64,000 bases of DNA. Origin: CAZBDV01 sp964490765. GTDB lineage: Bacteria; Cloacimonadota; Cloacimonadia; Cloacimonadales; JAJBBL01. The stretch covers positions 1-64,000 of the forward strand of contig CAZBDV010000001.1 of the NCBI GenBank assembly GCA_964490765.1. Reading direction: 5' to 3'. The notes under the pieces were generated by a model. That model was not told the origin of the DNA. It saw nothing but the letters and a program-made list of their open reading frames with translations, and did not search any database. Both the position numbers and the translations under genes were made by a program. Of the stretch, positions 52,401-61,401 are shown piece by piece (within the stretch, counting starts at the first letter, position 1; every line of letters starts with the position of its first letter).

Positions 52401-52589
52401 TATCAGTTGTTCTACTTCTTCAGGAGAGACACCTGGATACATAATAATGATAACCGCGCTGCCGAAATCAACCTGAGGCATCTCCTCTTTCGGCAACATG
52501 ATCATTGAATAGATCCCTACCACGAATATAAGAAGAACAATGAGATTAACTAATACCGGGTTCTTTACTGAAATATCTGCTATCGACAT
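49425..52589 (-). CDS. RND-family efflux pump (AcrB/MdtC-like inner-membrane subunit)
   Basis: The 1054-residue proton-driven exporter has twelve membrane helices in two halves, with large periplasmic loops. N-terminal sequence is SIADISVKNPVLVNLIVLLI; TM4 has VLGMIVDNSIVVIENMHRQL (only one of the two Asp found in AcrB). The second half has GVVVNNSIILVDFVNKER. It forms a tripartite system with the adaptor and TolC genes just upstream on the same strand (12-nt gap). Substrate unknown. Confidence 0.95.
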   Translation of the reverse strand: MSIADISVKNPVLVNLIVLLIFVVGIYSMIMLPKEEMPQVDFGSAVIIIMYPGVSPEEVEQLIIEKIENQIANLDGIDYIRSRAEEGRATVRIVFDPKVDPDEAFDDLVAELGKVTDLPSDAFDPVINRINMREINPIGQITLSGDYSPNAIREISEQLRDGLQNIEYIARVDVYGTREREIWVEADAVRLEQYGLSINDLSESIRLRNMNFPGGTVRIGRMEYITRTVGQFNDLEEIARLVIQSDVEGRFIRLQDVATIRDTLENVITVSKLNGRESVNMSLYKKADGNIISVMNNVRQYVDEFQNTIPGLEIAIRNDGSEDVKTSLLTLGNSALIGIILVFLTLFIFLGWRNAILAAWGIPFSFLLTFTLMMLGDITMNQMTLFGLVLVLGMIVDNSIVVIENMHRQLEMGYCQKTSAIVGTKEVMIPVIASAATTASAFLPLLLMEGIMGQFMRVFPLVVTAALFASLFQSLFILPAHLSIFTKPLNEEKKKSRILNYLVTKYRRILIFLLKNRIKSLLVFIALFLIALLIMLSGMVKFEFFPQPPATTITLQFQTPDGTNIEETNFIVSMVEDHILNMEESIDIKSLVTTVGSMRTENRMERRSSYSQLAIELIDYREMRYTHDDIRTAIRKYIDTLPGIYLYNFDVFRSGPPTGRDVEIRIRGDNLERLQQISDVVQNELENIPGVTDIADSFIDGKPEIKIVPIQDRLALYNLSVSQLAMYIRTAVTGSTVSTYRGDGFQEYDIVVKMQEKFVEELNALKNITIRPIGSSPIPLSNLATFEFDTATIASIDHYDRKRVVTITANTGFYEVNGRRIRRTPSEVTEILAGSRLRGTEGSLSGFEARFSGYQIEFGGVQEQQQRSYQSLYLAFAIALLLVYTILATQFRSYVQPLIVMMTIPFAFIGVVFGLVITQLPFSLNTFIAVIALAGVVVNNSIILVDFVNKERVKGVDRWNSLINAGSIRLRPILLTTITTIMGLIPMMLSTARSSVVWKPMAVSISFGLAFATVLTLFLIPTIYSLLDSFFGKLKMTRFKTHENIEEIECKEEI

Positions 52590-52601
52590 CTATTTTGATC
52601 C

Positions 52602-53726
52602 TCAAGATCTGATATTCACTCTGGAACCTTCTTCCAGTGAATCAATCCCTTCCACTACTAGCCGGTCTCCAACATTCAAACCCGAAATTATTATAGTGAA
52701 TTCATTAATAACTCTTCCTCTGGTTACCTTCCTTCTCCTGGCCAGGTTATCTTCATCAATTATATAGACAAAATGTTCATCGTATCGAGAACGTATGTTG
52801 CTGGTATCTGTATAAATAACAGATTCATTGATATTAACCTTGATATTGGCGGATACTACCATGCCTGGAATGAGTTTCCCCTCGTCATTATTCATTATTA
52901 TTTCAACCGGATAACTTGCTGAATTAGATGAAGGTTTCATACCGAGGCCTCTGACTGACGCAGAGAATTCTTCGCCCTGATACTCAATAAAAGCTGCCTG
53001 GTCTTTTCTGACTGCCTGAATATTATGTTCACTGACACTACCTTTCATCAGAAGTTTTCTATAATCGACAATCCCAGCTATCAGGGTATTAGGGAAAATG
53101 GTCTCTCCGACCTTCAGGTTTAGTGATGTTATATAACCGGATATCGGGGCACGAAGTCTGGAATCATTGTAAGTCTTTTGTGCTGATTCCAGGGCTGCAG
53201 CAGCACCATCTCTCTGTGCAATAGCTGATTGGTGGGCGAAAAGAGCCTGTTGATATTCAGCCTGAGAAACAGAACCAGATTCATAAAGACGGTTTGTTGT
53301 CCGATAACTCATAGCAGCTGACTCCAGTTGAGCATTAGCAGATGCCAGAGCTGCCCGAGCTTGTTCCAATCTTATTCTATATACTTCATTATCCAAAGTT
53401 CCGAGTTCTTCTCCCTCTTCTATCCAGTCTCCCAGTATCTTATTCAAAGTTAAAATACGCCCTGTAGTTTCACTGACCATATTTACATCTCTAATACCTT
53501 CCAGTTTGCCGGTTATCCTGATAAACTCTGCCAGGTCACGTAATTCAACCTCTTCCACTATCACCGGAACTGCAACATCTTCCCTGGTGGGGCGTTCTGC
53601 TGGTGATCTTCTGTTACAACCGACTGCTAAAAACAACAACCACACAATCAATAGTAGAGCTATTGGTAAATTCAGACGGTTAAAACTCCTTCGCACTAAA
53701 TCAGTAACTCGTTTATACTTCTTCAT
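52602..53726 (-). CDS. RND periplasmic adaptor (membrane-fusion) lipoprotein
   Basis: The 374-residue product has a basic N-terminus and a hydrophobic segment ending LAVGC (probable lipidated C37). A barrel-sandwich/lipoyl region follows (VSETTGRILTLNKILGDWIE), then an alpha-helical hairpin (about 130-200, Ala/Gln-rich) and beta-barrel domains. It links the inner-membrane pump to TolC. The gene follows the TolC-like gene and precedes the pump gene. Confidence 0.93.
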   Translation of the reverse strand: MKKYKRVTDLVRRSFNRLNLPIALLLIVWLLFLAVGCNRRSPAERPTREDVAVPVIVEEVELRDLAEFIRITGKLEGIRDVNMVSETTGRILTLNKILGDWIEEGEELGTLDNEVYRIRLEQARAALASANAQLESAAMSYRTTNRLYESGSVSQAEYQQALFAHQSAIAQRDGAAAALESAQKTYNDSRLRAPISGYITSLNLKVGETIFPNTLIAGIVDYRKLLMKGSVSEHNIQAVRKDQAAFIEYQGEEFSASVRGLGMKPSSNSASYPVEIIMNNDEGKLIPGMVVSANIKVNINESVIYTDTSNIRSRYDEHFVYIIDEDNLARRRKVTRGRVINEFTIIISGLNVGDRLVVEGIDSLEEGSRVNIRS

Positions 53727-53811
53727 TTTCTATCCTTATCTCTTAACTGGATTCTCATACTCATAAAATTGCCATCACATTACCGTGTCTGAAACATTAG
53801 GACTGCCCAAT

Positions 53812-55137
53812 TTAATTCTCGATTAATGTCCACCAGAAAAAGTCGTCATCGTCAATATTGAGCAGATGCATCAGAGCAGATCGGTTTTTTAAAAAATCGT
53901 ATTTGCTGGTGGTTGCATTGAGGCTACTACCAGTCAGAAGAAGTTCAACACTGATCAAATCCAGAGAAGATATCAGACCATTTTGAAAGCGTTCTTCCAT
54001 CATTCTGTAAGTCTCTTCTGCATACTCAAAAGCCAGTTCTGCAGAAGTAATAGTCCTGGCAGAGGAAATTCCGGAATAGAATGCCGCTTCGATTGCTACT
54101 CTTATATTATCTTCAGCAGATTCAACCTCCCGTTCTGTTTGACGATTAGAGTAATGTCTACTACGATAGGAACTGTAGTTGTCAAATATGGGAAACATCG
54201 GCAGGGAGACTGAAATCATGTAGGTCGTTGTTGCATCGAATTCCCTCTCTCCACTGTAATTGTTATTCCAGTTGCGTGATGCAGACAGATTGATAGCAGG
54301 TAAAAAGTTACCGATTGATATCTTTAGGGCTTTCTCGCTGATTTTTTCACGTGTTCTGTTCATGATCAAAAGAGGATTGTTTTCCATGCCGTAAACTATT
54401 AGTCTTTCCCTCAATTCTTCTTGTTCTGCTTCCTGAACATTTTGGTAGAACTCTATTAATCTGTCATAAAGGGTGAAATCAATCGGTTGAATTTCAAAAT
54501 CACCTATTTTTAGCATATTCTGGAGCAGACGGGAACTGAGTTGTCTGTTTTTCTCTGCCTGTAATAGATCAACCTCCCTGGTAGACAGTTCTGCCTGGAA
54601 CTGTAAATAATCGGCCCGGGAAAGAGTTCCAGTCTCCATTCTGGTTCCGGCAATTTCCAGATTCTGCTGAGCTATATCCAGGGCCCGAAGATTGATCTCG
54701 TACAATTCGTCTGTGAGTAGGTAATTATAATAAGCTTCTTCCAGTTCACTCAGCAGATTGAGCTTTGTATTTTCAAGATCTGCTTGGGCAATTTTTACAG
54801 CATCACGGCTCATCTTGTAAGAGAGCCATAATTTACCTCCCATAAAGAGTGGTTGATTTGCACTGAAGCCATAAGAAAGAGAGTAATTTTCTGCTGCAGT
54901 GGTAAAAGGTTTGGGATCCAGATGATTATATCCAGCCTGCAGGTTGAGAGAGGGAAACATTGCACTGAGCGCCGCTCTCATTTCCCATTCAGCAGCTTTC
55001 AGTGCAGATGCTTTAGCTAAATATTGAGGATTATTCTCAATAAGTATTTCTTTTGCTTTCTCGAGCGAGATAACCTGCTCAGCAAAAAGAGTGGATACTA
55101 CTATGAGTATGATTATTACTATCAGCAACTTCGACAT
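53812..55137 (-). CDS. TolC-family outer-membrane efflux protein
   Basis: About 441 residues with a signal peptide (MSKLLIVIIILIVVSTLFAE), then repeated long coiled helices (SALKAAEWEMRAALSAMFPS, AGTRMETGTLSRADYLQFQA) with short beta segments, as in TolC. It forms the exit duct of the RND pump. Start chosen at ATG 55137, preceded by AGAGGAGA, because the signal peptide begins there. First gene of the three-gene efflux operon. Confidence 0.93.
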   Translation of the reverse strand: MSKLLIVIIILIVVSTLFAEQVISLEKAKEILIENNPQYLAKASALKAAEWEMRAALSAMFPSLNLQAGYNHLDPKPFTTAAENYSLSYGFSANQPLFMGGKLWLSYKMSRDAVKIAQADLENTKLNLLSELEEAYYNYLLTDELYEINLRALDIAQQNLEIAGTRMETGTLSRADYLQFQAELSTREVDLLQAEKNRQLSSRLLQNMLKIGDFEIQPIDFTLYDRLIEFYQNVQEAEQEELRERLIVYGMENNPLLIMNRTREKISEKALKISIGNFLPAINLSASRNWNNNYSGEREFDATTTYMISVSLPMFPIFDNYSSYRSRHYSNRQTEREVESAEDNIRVAIEAAFYSGISSARTITSAELAFEYAEETYRMMEERFQNGLISSLDLISVELLLTGSSLNATTSKYDFLKNRSALMHLLNIDDDDFFWWTLIEN

Positions 55138-55251
55138 TAATTCTCCTCTGAAGAAGATAATTGTCTTGAGCCTGATGTCAAATTGTAATTTTACCAGTGT
55201 GAGTTTAAATCGAGCTTGACACAAAACATTTTTCTCAAAACCCTTACCATC

Positions 55252-55779
55252 ATGAAAATAAGAGAAAAGAGCTATGAAGGAGTAAATTTCTGTCTGCGCT
55301 GTGGCAACAAATTAGATTTTGTCCGGGACGTAGAGGGTAAGCTCCGCAAAAAGTGTGCTAACTGTGGCTGGACATTCTATAAGAACCCTGTTCCGGCAGT
55401 AGCCTGTGTTATCTTGAGTAATAAGAGAGAAATTGTCATTATCAAGCGTCTCGTTGAACCGCAAATAGGGAAATGGGCTTTACCGAGTGGATATATTGAG
55501 ATAAATCAGAGTCCGGAACAGGCAGCAGTGGTGGAAATGAAGGAAGAAACCGGATTAGATGGAGAAGTTGAACGATTTATCGGCTACTATGATGGTACCT
55601 CTCCTATATATGAGAAAGTACTCTCTCTCGGTTTTTTGATGAGAGTGAAAGGGGGTAAACTTGAAGCTGGTGATGATGCTGGAGAGGCAGAGTACGTTTC
55701 TCTGCAGGAACTACCGAGATTAGCCTTTCTGGCTCATGAGTATTTTATCGATGTTATTAAAGAGGAAGGAGTAATTTAA
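55252..55779 (+). CDS. NUDIX hydrolase with an N-terminal zinc ribbon
   Basis: About 175 residues: a zinc ribbon (CLRCGNK...KKCANCGW) followed by a NUDIX domain. The box reads GYIEINQSPEQAAVVEMKEE then TGL. Relative to GX5EX7REUXEEXGU the first Glu is Gln and the Arg is Val, while the EE pair is kept. The ribbon layout resembles NAD-pyrophosphatase/NUDIX proteins. ATG 55252 is chosen; no clear Shine-Dalgarno precedes it, and the frame is open upstream to 55216. It ends 4 nt before valS. Confidence 0.85.
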   Translation: MKIREKSYEGVNFCLRCGNKLDFVRDVEGKLRKKCANCGWTFYKNPVPAVACVILSNKREIVIIKRLVEPQIGKWALPSGYIEINQSPEQAAVVEMKEETGLDGEVERFIGYYDGTSPIYEKVLSLGFLMRVKGGKLEAGDDAGEAEYVSLQELPRLAFLAHEYFIDVIKEEGVI

Positions 55780-55783
55780 AGAG

Positions 55784-58441
55784 ATGGGAATGGATATCAG
55801 CAAGACTTACAACCCGCAGAATATAGAAAAGAAATGGTACAACTACTGGTTAGAAGAGGGGTTTTTCACTCCGAAAATTGAAAAAGAGGAACAACCCTAT
55901 ACCATATTGATGCCACCTCCCAATGTAACAGGAATTTTACATATTGGTCATGTTCTAAACATAACCTTGCAGGATATTGCTACCAGATATAAGAGAATGA
56001 CTGGTTTGCCTACCCTCTGGTTACCCGGAATCGACCACGCTGGCATTGCTACTCAGAATATGGTTGAGAAAGATCTACACAAGAAGGGATTGGACCGACA
56101 CAAGGTAGGGCGCGAACGTCTTATTGAGTTGTTATGGGATTGGAAAAATCAGAAAGGAAGGACCATATTAGAACAGTTGAAGAAGTTAGGAGCTTCTTGC
56201 GACTGGAGCAGAGAGCGATTCACTATGGATGAGATGCTCTCCAGAGCAGTAAAAGAGGTTTTTATTCGACTCTATGAAAAGGGCTTGATCTATAAAGGGG
56301 AGTATATCATTAACTGGTGTCCACGTTGTATTAGTGCTCTCTCCAATGATGAAGTGGAACACGAAAATGTGCAGGGTTCACTCTGGCATATCAGATACCC
56401 TCTAACCGATGAGAACGGTTATATTACTGTTGCTACTACCAGGCCTGAAACTATGTTAGGTGATACAGCTATAGCGATCAATCCAAAAGATGAGAGATAT
56501 CAACATCTGGTCGGTAAAACAGTAACCTTACCTTTTGTAAACAGGAAGATACCCATTATAACAGATGATTATGTCGATAAAGAGTTCGGCAGTGGGTTTG
56601 TAAAAATTACACCAGCACACGACCCGAACGACTTCGAAATTGGCAGACGACATGATCTTCCTCTTGTAGTCGTTATGGATGAGAAAGGTGTTATGAATGA
56701 GAATGCTGGTGATGAATTTGCCGGTATGGATAGATTTAGTTGTCGTGAAAAGCTGGTAAAACTGCTTCAGGAGAAAGATCTTATTGAAAAGATCGTTCCT
56801 CACGAGCTTGCTATCGGAAAGTGTTATCGCTGTGATTCGATTATTGAACCTTATGTTTCTGAACAGTGGTTCGTCAAGATGAAACCTCTAGCAAAGAGGG
56901 CCATTGATGCTGTAGAAAGTGGAGATATCCAGCTAGAACCAGAGCGCTGGGTAAAAGTATTCATGCACTGGATGAATAATATTCGTGACTGGTGTATTTC
57001 CCGTCAGATCTGGTGGGGCCATCGAATTCCAGCCTTTTATTGTGAAACCTGTAATGAGATGGTAGTAGCAATGGAACCACCTCAAAAGTGTCTCCAGTGT
57101 GGGGGAGAGATATTCAGACAGGATGAAGATGTACTCGACACCTGGTTTTCCTCATGGCTCTGGCCCTTTTCAACTATGGGCTGGCCTGATGAGACCGAGG
57201 ATCTGAAATACTTTTTGCCTACGGATCTGCTGATTACAGCACCAGAGATAATCTATCTCTGGGTTGCAAGAATGATCATGTCAACTATGGAGTTCTGTGA
57301 CAGGATACCATTCAGAACAGTGCTTCTACACGGTACGGTTCGGGATGAGCTGGGACGAAAGATGAGTAAATCACTCGGTAACTCACCTGATCCTCTTGAT
57401 CTGATTGAACAGGTAGGTGCTGATGCCTTGCGGTTCAGCATGGTTTTCAACTCACCCAAAGGAGCAGATATATATTATTCTGAGACCGTTCTGGAGAATG
57501 GCCGAAACTTCTGTAATAAAATCTGGAATGCCTACCGCTACATTGTAAGCAATATTGTCAATATCGAAGGATTACCAGATAGCAAGGAACTGAAAATGGA
57601 ACTTGCTGACAGGTGGATATTAAGTAGGCTGAATGTCGTAATAAACCGGGTAAAAGAGTATTATGAGAATCTTAGATTCAACGATGCTGCGCAGTTGCTA
57701 CAGGATTTCATTTGGAAAGAGTTCTGCTCCTGGTATCTGGAGTTAAGTAAAGAGAGGATGTATAACAACGAAGATCTCGTTAGTCAAAAGACTGTAAAAT
57801 ATATACTTTTAGATGTACTGCAACAGTCTATGCGTCTTCTTCACCCTCTGATGCCATTCATTACGGAAGAAGTCTGGCATAACCTGAAAGAGTATTTTCT
57901 AATACAGGAGAAAGCCCTTATAGTAGCTCGATTTCCTGAAGCGAATAAAAAATTGATCGATAACAAAATAGATGAGGAAATGACCCTTATTCAGGAGAGT
58001 ATAATAGCGATCAGAAACCTCCGTAAGCAGGTCAATATCCCGCCCGGAAAAGAGGTAGATGTTATCATTCGTGCTGTTAACAGAGAGCAGTCAGCAATAC
58101 TGGAGAATTATGAGAATTATTTCCGGAAACTGGCACGAGTATCTAATCTGCAGGCAGGAATAGACTGTGATAAGCCTCAACAATCAATTGCTGCTGTGGT
58201 TAACGGGATGGAGATCTTTCTCCCTCTTAGTGGTATTATAGATATCGATCAGGAGAGAGAACGTCTCAAAAAACATCTCCACAAAGCAGAGATTGAATTG
58301 GCCAAAACAAGGAAGAAACTCGCTAACGATAGCTTCCTGAATAATGCCAGAGAGGATGTAGTAGAAAAAGAGCGAGCTAAAGAGCAGGAATACCTGCAGT
58401 TGACAGAAAAAACCAAAGGTCTCTTGCAAGACCTGATCTGA
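55784..58441 (+). CDS. valS: Valyl-tRNA synthetase
   Basis: The 885-residue class I synthetase has the HIGH motif PPNVTGILHIGHVLN, KMSKS in RKMSKSLGNSPDPLDL, an editing domain with TTRPETMLGDTA and GTPAHDPND-like KITPAHDPNDF, and a C-terminal coiled-coil arm (DQERERLKKHLHKAEIELAK). Full length, no oddities. Confidence 0.98.
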   Translation: MGMDISKTYNPQNIEKKWYNYWLEEGFFTPKIEKEEQPYTILMPPPNVTGILHIGHVLNITLQDIATRYKRMTGLPTLWLPGIDHAGIATQNMVEKDLHKKGLDRHKVGRERLIELLWDWKNQKGRTILEQLKKLGASCDWSRERFTMDEMLSRAVKEVFIRLYEKGLIYKGEYIINWCPRCISALSNDEVEHENVQGSLWHIRYPLTDENGYITVATTRPETMLGDTAIAINPKDERYQHLVGKTVTLPFVNRKIPIITDDYVDKEFGSGFVKITPAHDPNDFEIGRRHDLPLVVVMDEKGVMNENAGDEFAGMDRFSCREKLVKLLQEKDLIEKIVPHELAIGKCYRCDSIIEPYVSEQWFVKMKPLAKRAIDAVESGDIQLEPERWVKVFMHWMNNIRDWCISRQIWWGHRIPAFYCETCNEMVVAMEPPQKCLQCGGEIFRQDEDVLDTWFSSWLWPFSTMGWPDETEDLKYFLPTDLLITAPEIIYLWVARMIMSTMEFCDRIPFRTVLLHGTVRDELGRKMSKSLGNSPDPLDLIEQVGADALRFSMVFNSPKGADIYYSETVLENGRNFCNKIWNAYRYIVSNIVNIEGLPDSKELKMELADRWILSRLNVVINRVKEYYENLRFNDAAQLLQDFIWKEFCSWYLELSKERMYNNEDLVSQKTVKYILLDVLQQSMRLLHPLMPFITEEVWHNLKEYFLIQEKALIVARFPEANKKLIDNKIDEEMTLIQESIIAIRNLRKQVNIPPGKEVDVIIRAVNREQSAILENYENYFRKLARVSNLQAGIDCDKPQQSIAAVVNGMEIFLPLSGIIDIDQERERLKKHLHKAEIELAKTRKKLANDSFLNNAREDVVEKERAKEQEYLQLTEKTKGLLQDLI

Positions 58442-58460
58442 CCTTATTAAGGAGGTTTCT

Positions 58461-59039
58461 ATGAGTCCAAGAAAAAAGAAAGAACCGATAGTTGATGTAG
58501 AGGCTATAAAAGAAGAGATTGTAGAAGATGCTGTACAGGAAGTTATCGAAGAAGATTTACAGAAGGTAAAGGAGGAGATTATTCACGATCCCGGGACAAA
58601 AAGGCTTCTGTTTTATGAAAAATTGAGAGAAAAATTTGCTGGGAAGATAACTGAAGAGAAGAAACTCAAAAAGGTAAGTGATTATCTCTTTCTGCTTCCT
58701 GACTTCTTTATCTTGCTCTGTCGGCTTCTGATGGAAGATAGAGTGACCAATCAGACAAAAGCTTTTATCTTAGGAGTGATTGCCTATGTTATGCTCCCAA
58801 TAGATATAATACCAGATTTCATTCCAGTTATTGGTTTTGTAGATGATCTGATTCTTGTTGTATTCGCTCTCGACCAGATCATGAAACAGACCGATGAGGA
58901 GATTATCCTTGCTAACTGGAGTGGCAGAAGTGATTTTATCCTGACAGTAAGAAATGTGATAGATATTGCTAACAAAGCGGTCAGCCACCGGATACTGATA
59001 AAGATCAAAGGTATTCTTCGGAAATTTAGAGTAGCGTGA
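58461..59039 (+). CDS. YkvA-like (DUF1232) membrane protein
   Basis: The 192-residue product has an acidic, Glu/Val-rich N-terminal 60 residues, then the DUF1232 core VIAYVMLPIDIIPDFIPVIG followed by FVDDLILVVFALDQI. It is probably a hairpin membrane protein. Function unknown. GGAGG precedes the ATG. It overlaps rdgB (TGATG). Confidence 0.88.
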   Translation: MSPRKKKEPIVDVEAIKEEIVEDAVQEVIEEDLQKVKEEIIHDPGTKRLLFYEKLREKFAGKITEEKKLKKVSDYLFLLPDFFILLCRLLMEDRVTNQTKAFILGVIAYVMLPIDIIPDFIPVIGFVDDLILVVFALDQIMKQTDEEIILANWSGRSDFILTVRNVIDIANKAVSHRILIKIKGILRKFRVA

Positions 59040-59635
59040 TGAAGGTTTTCATATCATCAAGAAACAGTGATAAGATCAGAGAGATCAAAGCACTGATTGA
59101 ACATCTTAATATCAAAGTTGTCACTCCATACGATTATGATGATTTACCGGAGGTGGAAGAAGATAGAGATTCACTTTTAGGCAATGCCCTGAAAAAAGCC
59201 CGTATTCTGGCTGATGTGGTTGGATTACCAACGATTGCTGACGATACAGGCATCTTTATCGATTCACTTTACGGTGAACCGGGAATCTATTCTTCCCGAT
59301 ATGCAGGTGTAAGTTGTTCCTATTCCGAGAATCGGGATAAGGTGCTATCATCTATGAAGGGCAAAGCTAACAGGAGTGCCAGATTCATTACCGTTGCAGT
59401 TTTTTATGTAACAGGGTTGGAACCACTGGTAGCAGAAGGAATAGTAGAGGGGGAGATAACTGAAACTGAACGTGGTGATAAAGGTTTTGGTTATGATTCC
59501 ATTTTTCAGGTAAAGGGTAAGAAGAAAACCTACGCCGAGATGGATGATGAGGAAAAGAATATTTTCAGTCATCGTGGTATAGCTTTACGAAAATTGGTTG
59601 ATAAGATAAATGCAACTTTCAAGGCAGAGAGATGA
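59039..59635 (+). CDS. rdgB: Non-canonical purine NTP pyrophosphatase (RdgB/HAM1)
   Basis: The 198-residue enzyme hydrolyses dITP/XTP and so keeps deaminated purines out of DNA. It starts KVFISSRNSDKIREIK, then TIADDTGIFIDSLYGEPGIY and YAGV, and later GFGYDSIFQ and FSHRGIALRKL. All are family motifs. I choose ATG 59039, overlapping the previous stop as TGATG; a GTG one codon upstream is possible. Confidence 0.95.
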   Translation: MKVFISSRNSDKIREIKALIEHLNIKVVTPYDYDDLPEVEEDRDSLLGNALKKARILADVVGLPTIADDTGIFIDSLYGEPGIYSSRYAGVSCSYSENRDKVLSSMKGKANRSARFITVAVFYVTGLEPLVAEGIVEGEITETERGDKGFGYDSIFQVKGKKKTYAEMDDEEKNIFSHRGIALRKLVDKINATFKAER

Positions 59636-59696
59636 TCTCTGCAAAGTCAGTGATTTAGCATATTACACAGATTATCATACAGATTGAGGAGGAAGG

Positions 59697-61064
59697 ATGA
59701 TTAACAGGCAGATATTTCGGCAATATGATGTCAGAGGTATTGTAGATAAAGATTTGACGGATGATACAGTCTATCTCTTGGGTAGAGGCTTTGGCACCTA
59801 TCTGAGGAGAAGAAATCTCAAATCAGTTGCTATTGGTGGTGATGCTCGTATGAGTACTCCCCGGTTTAAAAAATTGTTCACTAACGGTTTGAAGGATTCT
59901 GGATGTGAAGTACTTGATGTGGCAATTTTAGCTACCCCGGTTCTCTATTTTGCAATACATCATTTGAAAACCGATGCCGGAGTCATGATAACAGGTAGTC
60001 ATAACCCTCCAGAATATAATGGTTTTAAAATGAATATCGGGCTTGCTTCCATCTATGGTGATGATATCCTGGAAATCTATGACATTATAAAGTCAAATTC
60101 TTTTATAGAGGGTATTGGCTCACAGAGAAGTGTTCCGGGAATGGTTCAGATCTATCAGGACTATTTGGTTGATAACATCAAAATTTCCCGCCCAGTAAAA
60201 GTGATTGTCGATGCTGGAAATGGTGCCGGTGGTCCCATATTACCGGATATTTTACGAAGAATCGGTTGTGATGTAGTCGAGCTCTATTGCGAGATGGATG
60301 GTTCTTTCCCCAATCATCACCCTGACCCTACAGTATTAGAATATATGCAAGACCTTATCAGATCAGTAAAAAAGACAAATGCAGAAGTCGGAATAGGACT
60401 GGATGGTGATGCCGATAGAATTGGTATAATTGATGAAAAGGGGGAGATGCTTTTCGGTGATCAGGTTTTGAATATCTTTGCCAGGGAGTTTCTGAAAGAA
60501 TATCCTGGTGAAAAGGTCGTAGCTGATGTTAAATGCTCAAAAAATCTTTTCGATGATATTAAAAAACAGGGTGGAGTACCGGTCATGTATAAAACCGGTC
60601 ACTCTCTGCTGAAAAAGATTATGCGAGAAGATAATATCAAGATGGGTGGTGAAATGAGTGGGCACATTTTCTTTTATGATCGCTATCTGGGATTTGACGA
60701 TGCCATCTATGCCGCCTGTCGATTCGTCGAAATTATAGCCAAATCGGATAAGAAAGTTAGTGAGATGCTTGCAGATCAGCCTAAGATGTATAATACCCCG
60801 GAATTGAAATATGAATGCACAGAGGATAATAAGTTCAAGATCGTAGAAAGAGTACGAGAACATTTCCAGAAAGAGGGACATGATGTAAATGATATTGATG
60901 GTATGAGATTAACTTTTCCTGATGGTTGGGCACTGGCAAGAGCTTCTAACACACAACCGGTAATAACCCTACGTTTCGAAGCAGAAACAGAAGAGAGGTT
61001 ACGGGAAATAAGAAATATGGTCGAAGGGGAGATTGAGAGAATCAAAGCAGAGATTGACTCTTAA
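59697..61064 (+). CDS. Phosphomannomutase/phosphoglucomutase
   Basis: The 455-residue alpha-D-phosphohexomutase has the phosphoserine loop MITGSHNPPEYNGFKM (S101), metal loop GLDGDADRIGI, sugar-binding GGEMSGHIFF and phosphate-binding RASNTQPVITLRFE. It interconverts mannose or glucose 6- and 1-phosphates, feeding nucleotide sugars for the envelope. GAGGAGG gives a strong ribosome site. A terminator follows at 61103. Confidence 0.95.
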   Translation: MINRQIFRQYDVRGIVDKDLTDDTVYLLGRGFGTYLRRRNLKSVAIGGDARMSTPRFKKLFTNGLKDSGCEVLDVAILATPVLYFAIHHLKTDAGVMITGSHNPPEYNGFKMNIGLASIYGDDILEIYDIIKSNSFIEGIGSQRSVPGMVQIYQDYLVDNIKISRPVKVIVDAGNGAGGPILPDILRRIGCDVVELYCEMDGSFPNHHPDPTVLEYMQDLIRSVKKTNAEVGIGLDGDADRIGIIDEKGEMLFGDQVLNIFAREFLKEYPGEKVVADVKCSKNLFDDIKKQGGVPVMYKTGHSLLKKIMREDNIKMGGEMSGHIFFYDRYLGFDDAIYAACRFVEIIAKSDKKVSEMLADQPKMYNTPELKYECTEDNKFKIVERVREHFQKEGHDVNDIDGMRLTFPDGWALARASNTQPVITLRFEAETEERLREIRNMVEGEIERIKAEIDS

Positions 61065-61401
61065 CTACCGAACCAGGCATCTAAATATAAACCGATTTAA
61101 TCGAGGGCAGCATTTAAGTCTGTCCTCATTTTTATTGCCAACAATCTGGTATTTCTGTCTGCAGTAAGCTCAATATTGTGTTATGTAGATCAACCCAGAA
61201 AAGAAAAACATCTATCGTTTTCTCGGTTTCTTAGTAGTTGAATCCCTGCTTTTCTCGGCTAACAAATTAAGTAATTCGAGATGAGTTAGAATGATGATTG
61301 AGTCATTACTAACCGCGATTTCTTAAAGAAAAACAATTGACGTTGTCAACTCAGCTTTAAAATATGACTTCTTAGGAAATATGGGGATAATGGAGGAAGA
61401 A
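61065..61401 (+). other. Intergenic region before leuS: terminator and promoter
   Basis: GAGGGCAG (61103-61110) pairs with CTGTCCTC (61120-61127), including one G-U, then ATTTTTATT: the terminator of the phosphohexomutase transcript. Further on TTGACG (61337-61342) and TAAAAT (61358-61363), 15 nt apart, are a possible leuS promoter. The rest shows no gene, T-box or other RNA element I can recognise. Confidence 0.6.

Noticed and set aside
55216..55250. Promoter TTGACA...TACCAT for the NUDIX gene
   Set aside because: Spacing of 23 nt is too long and the -10 would end at the start codon.
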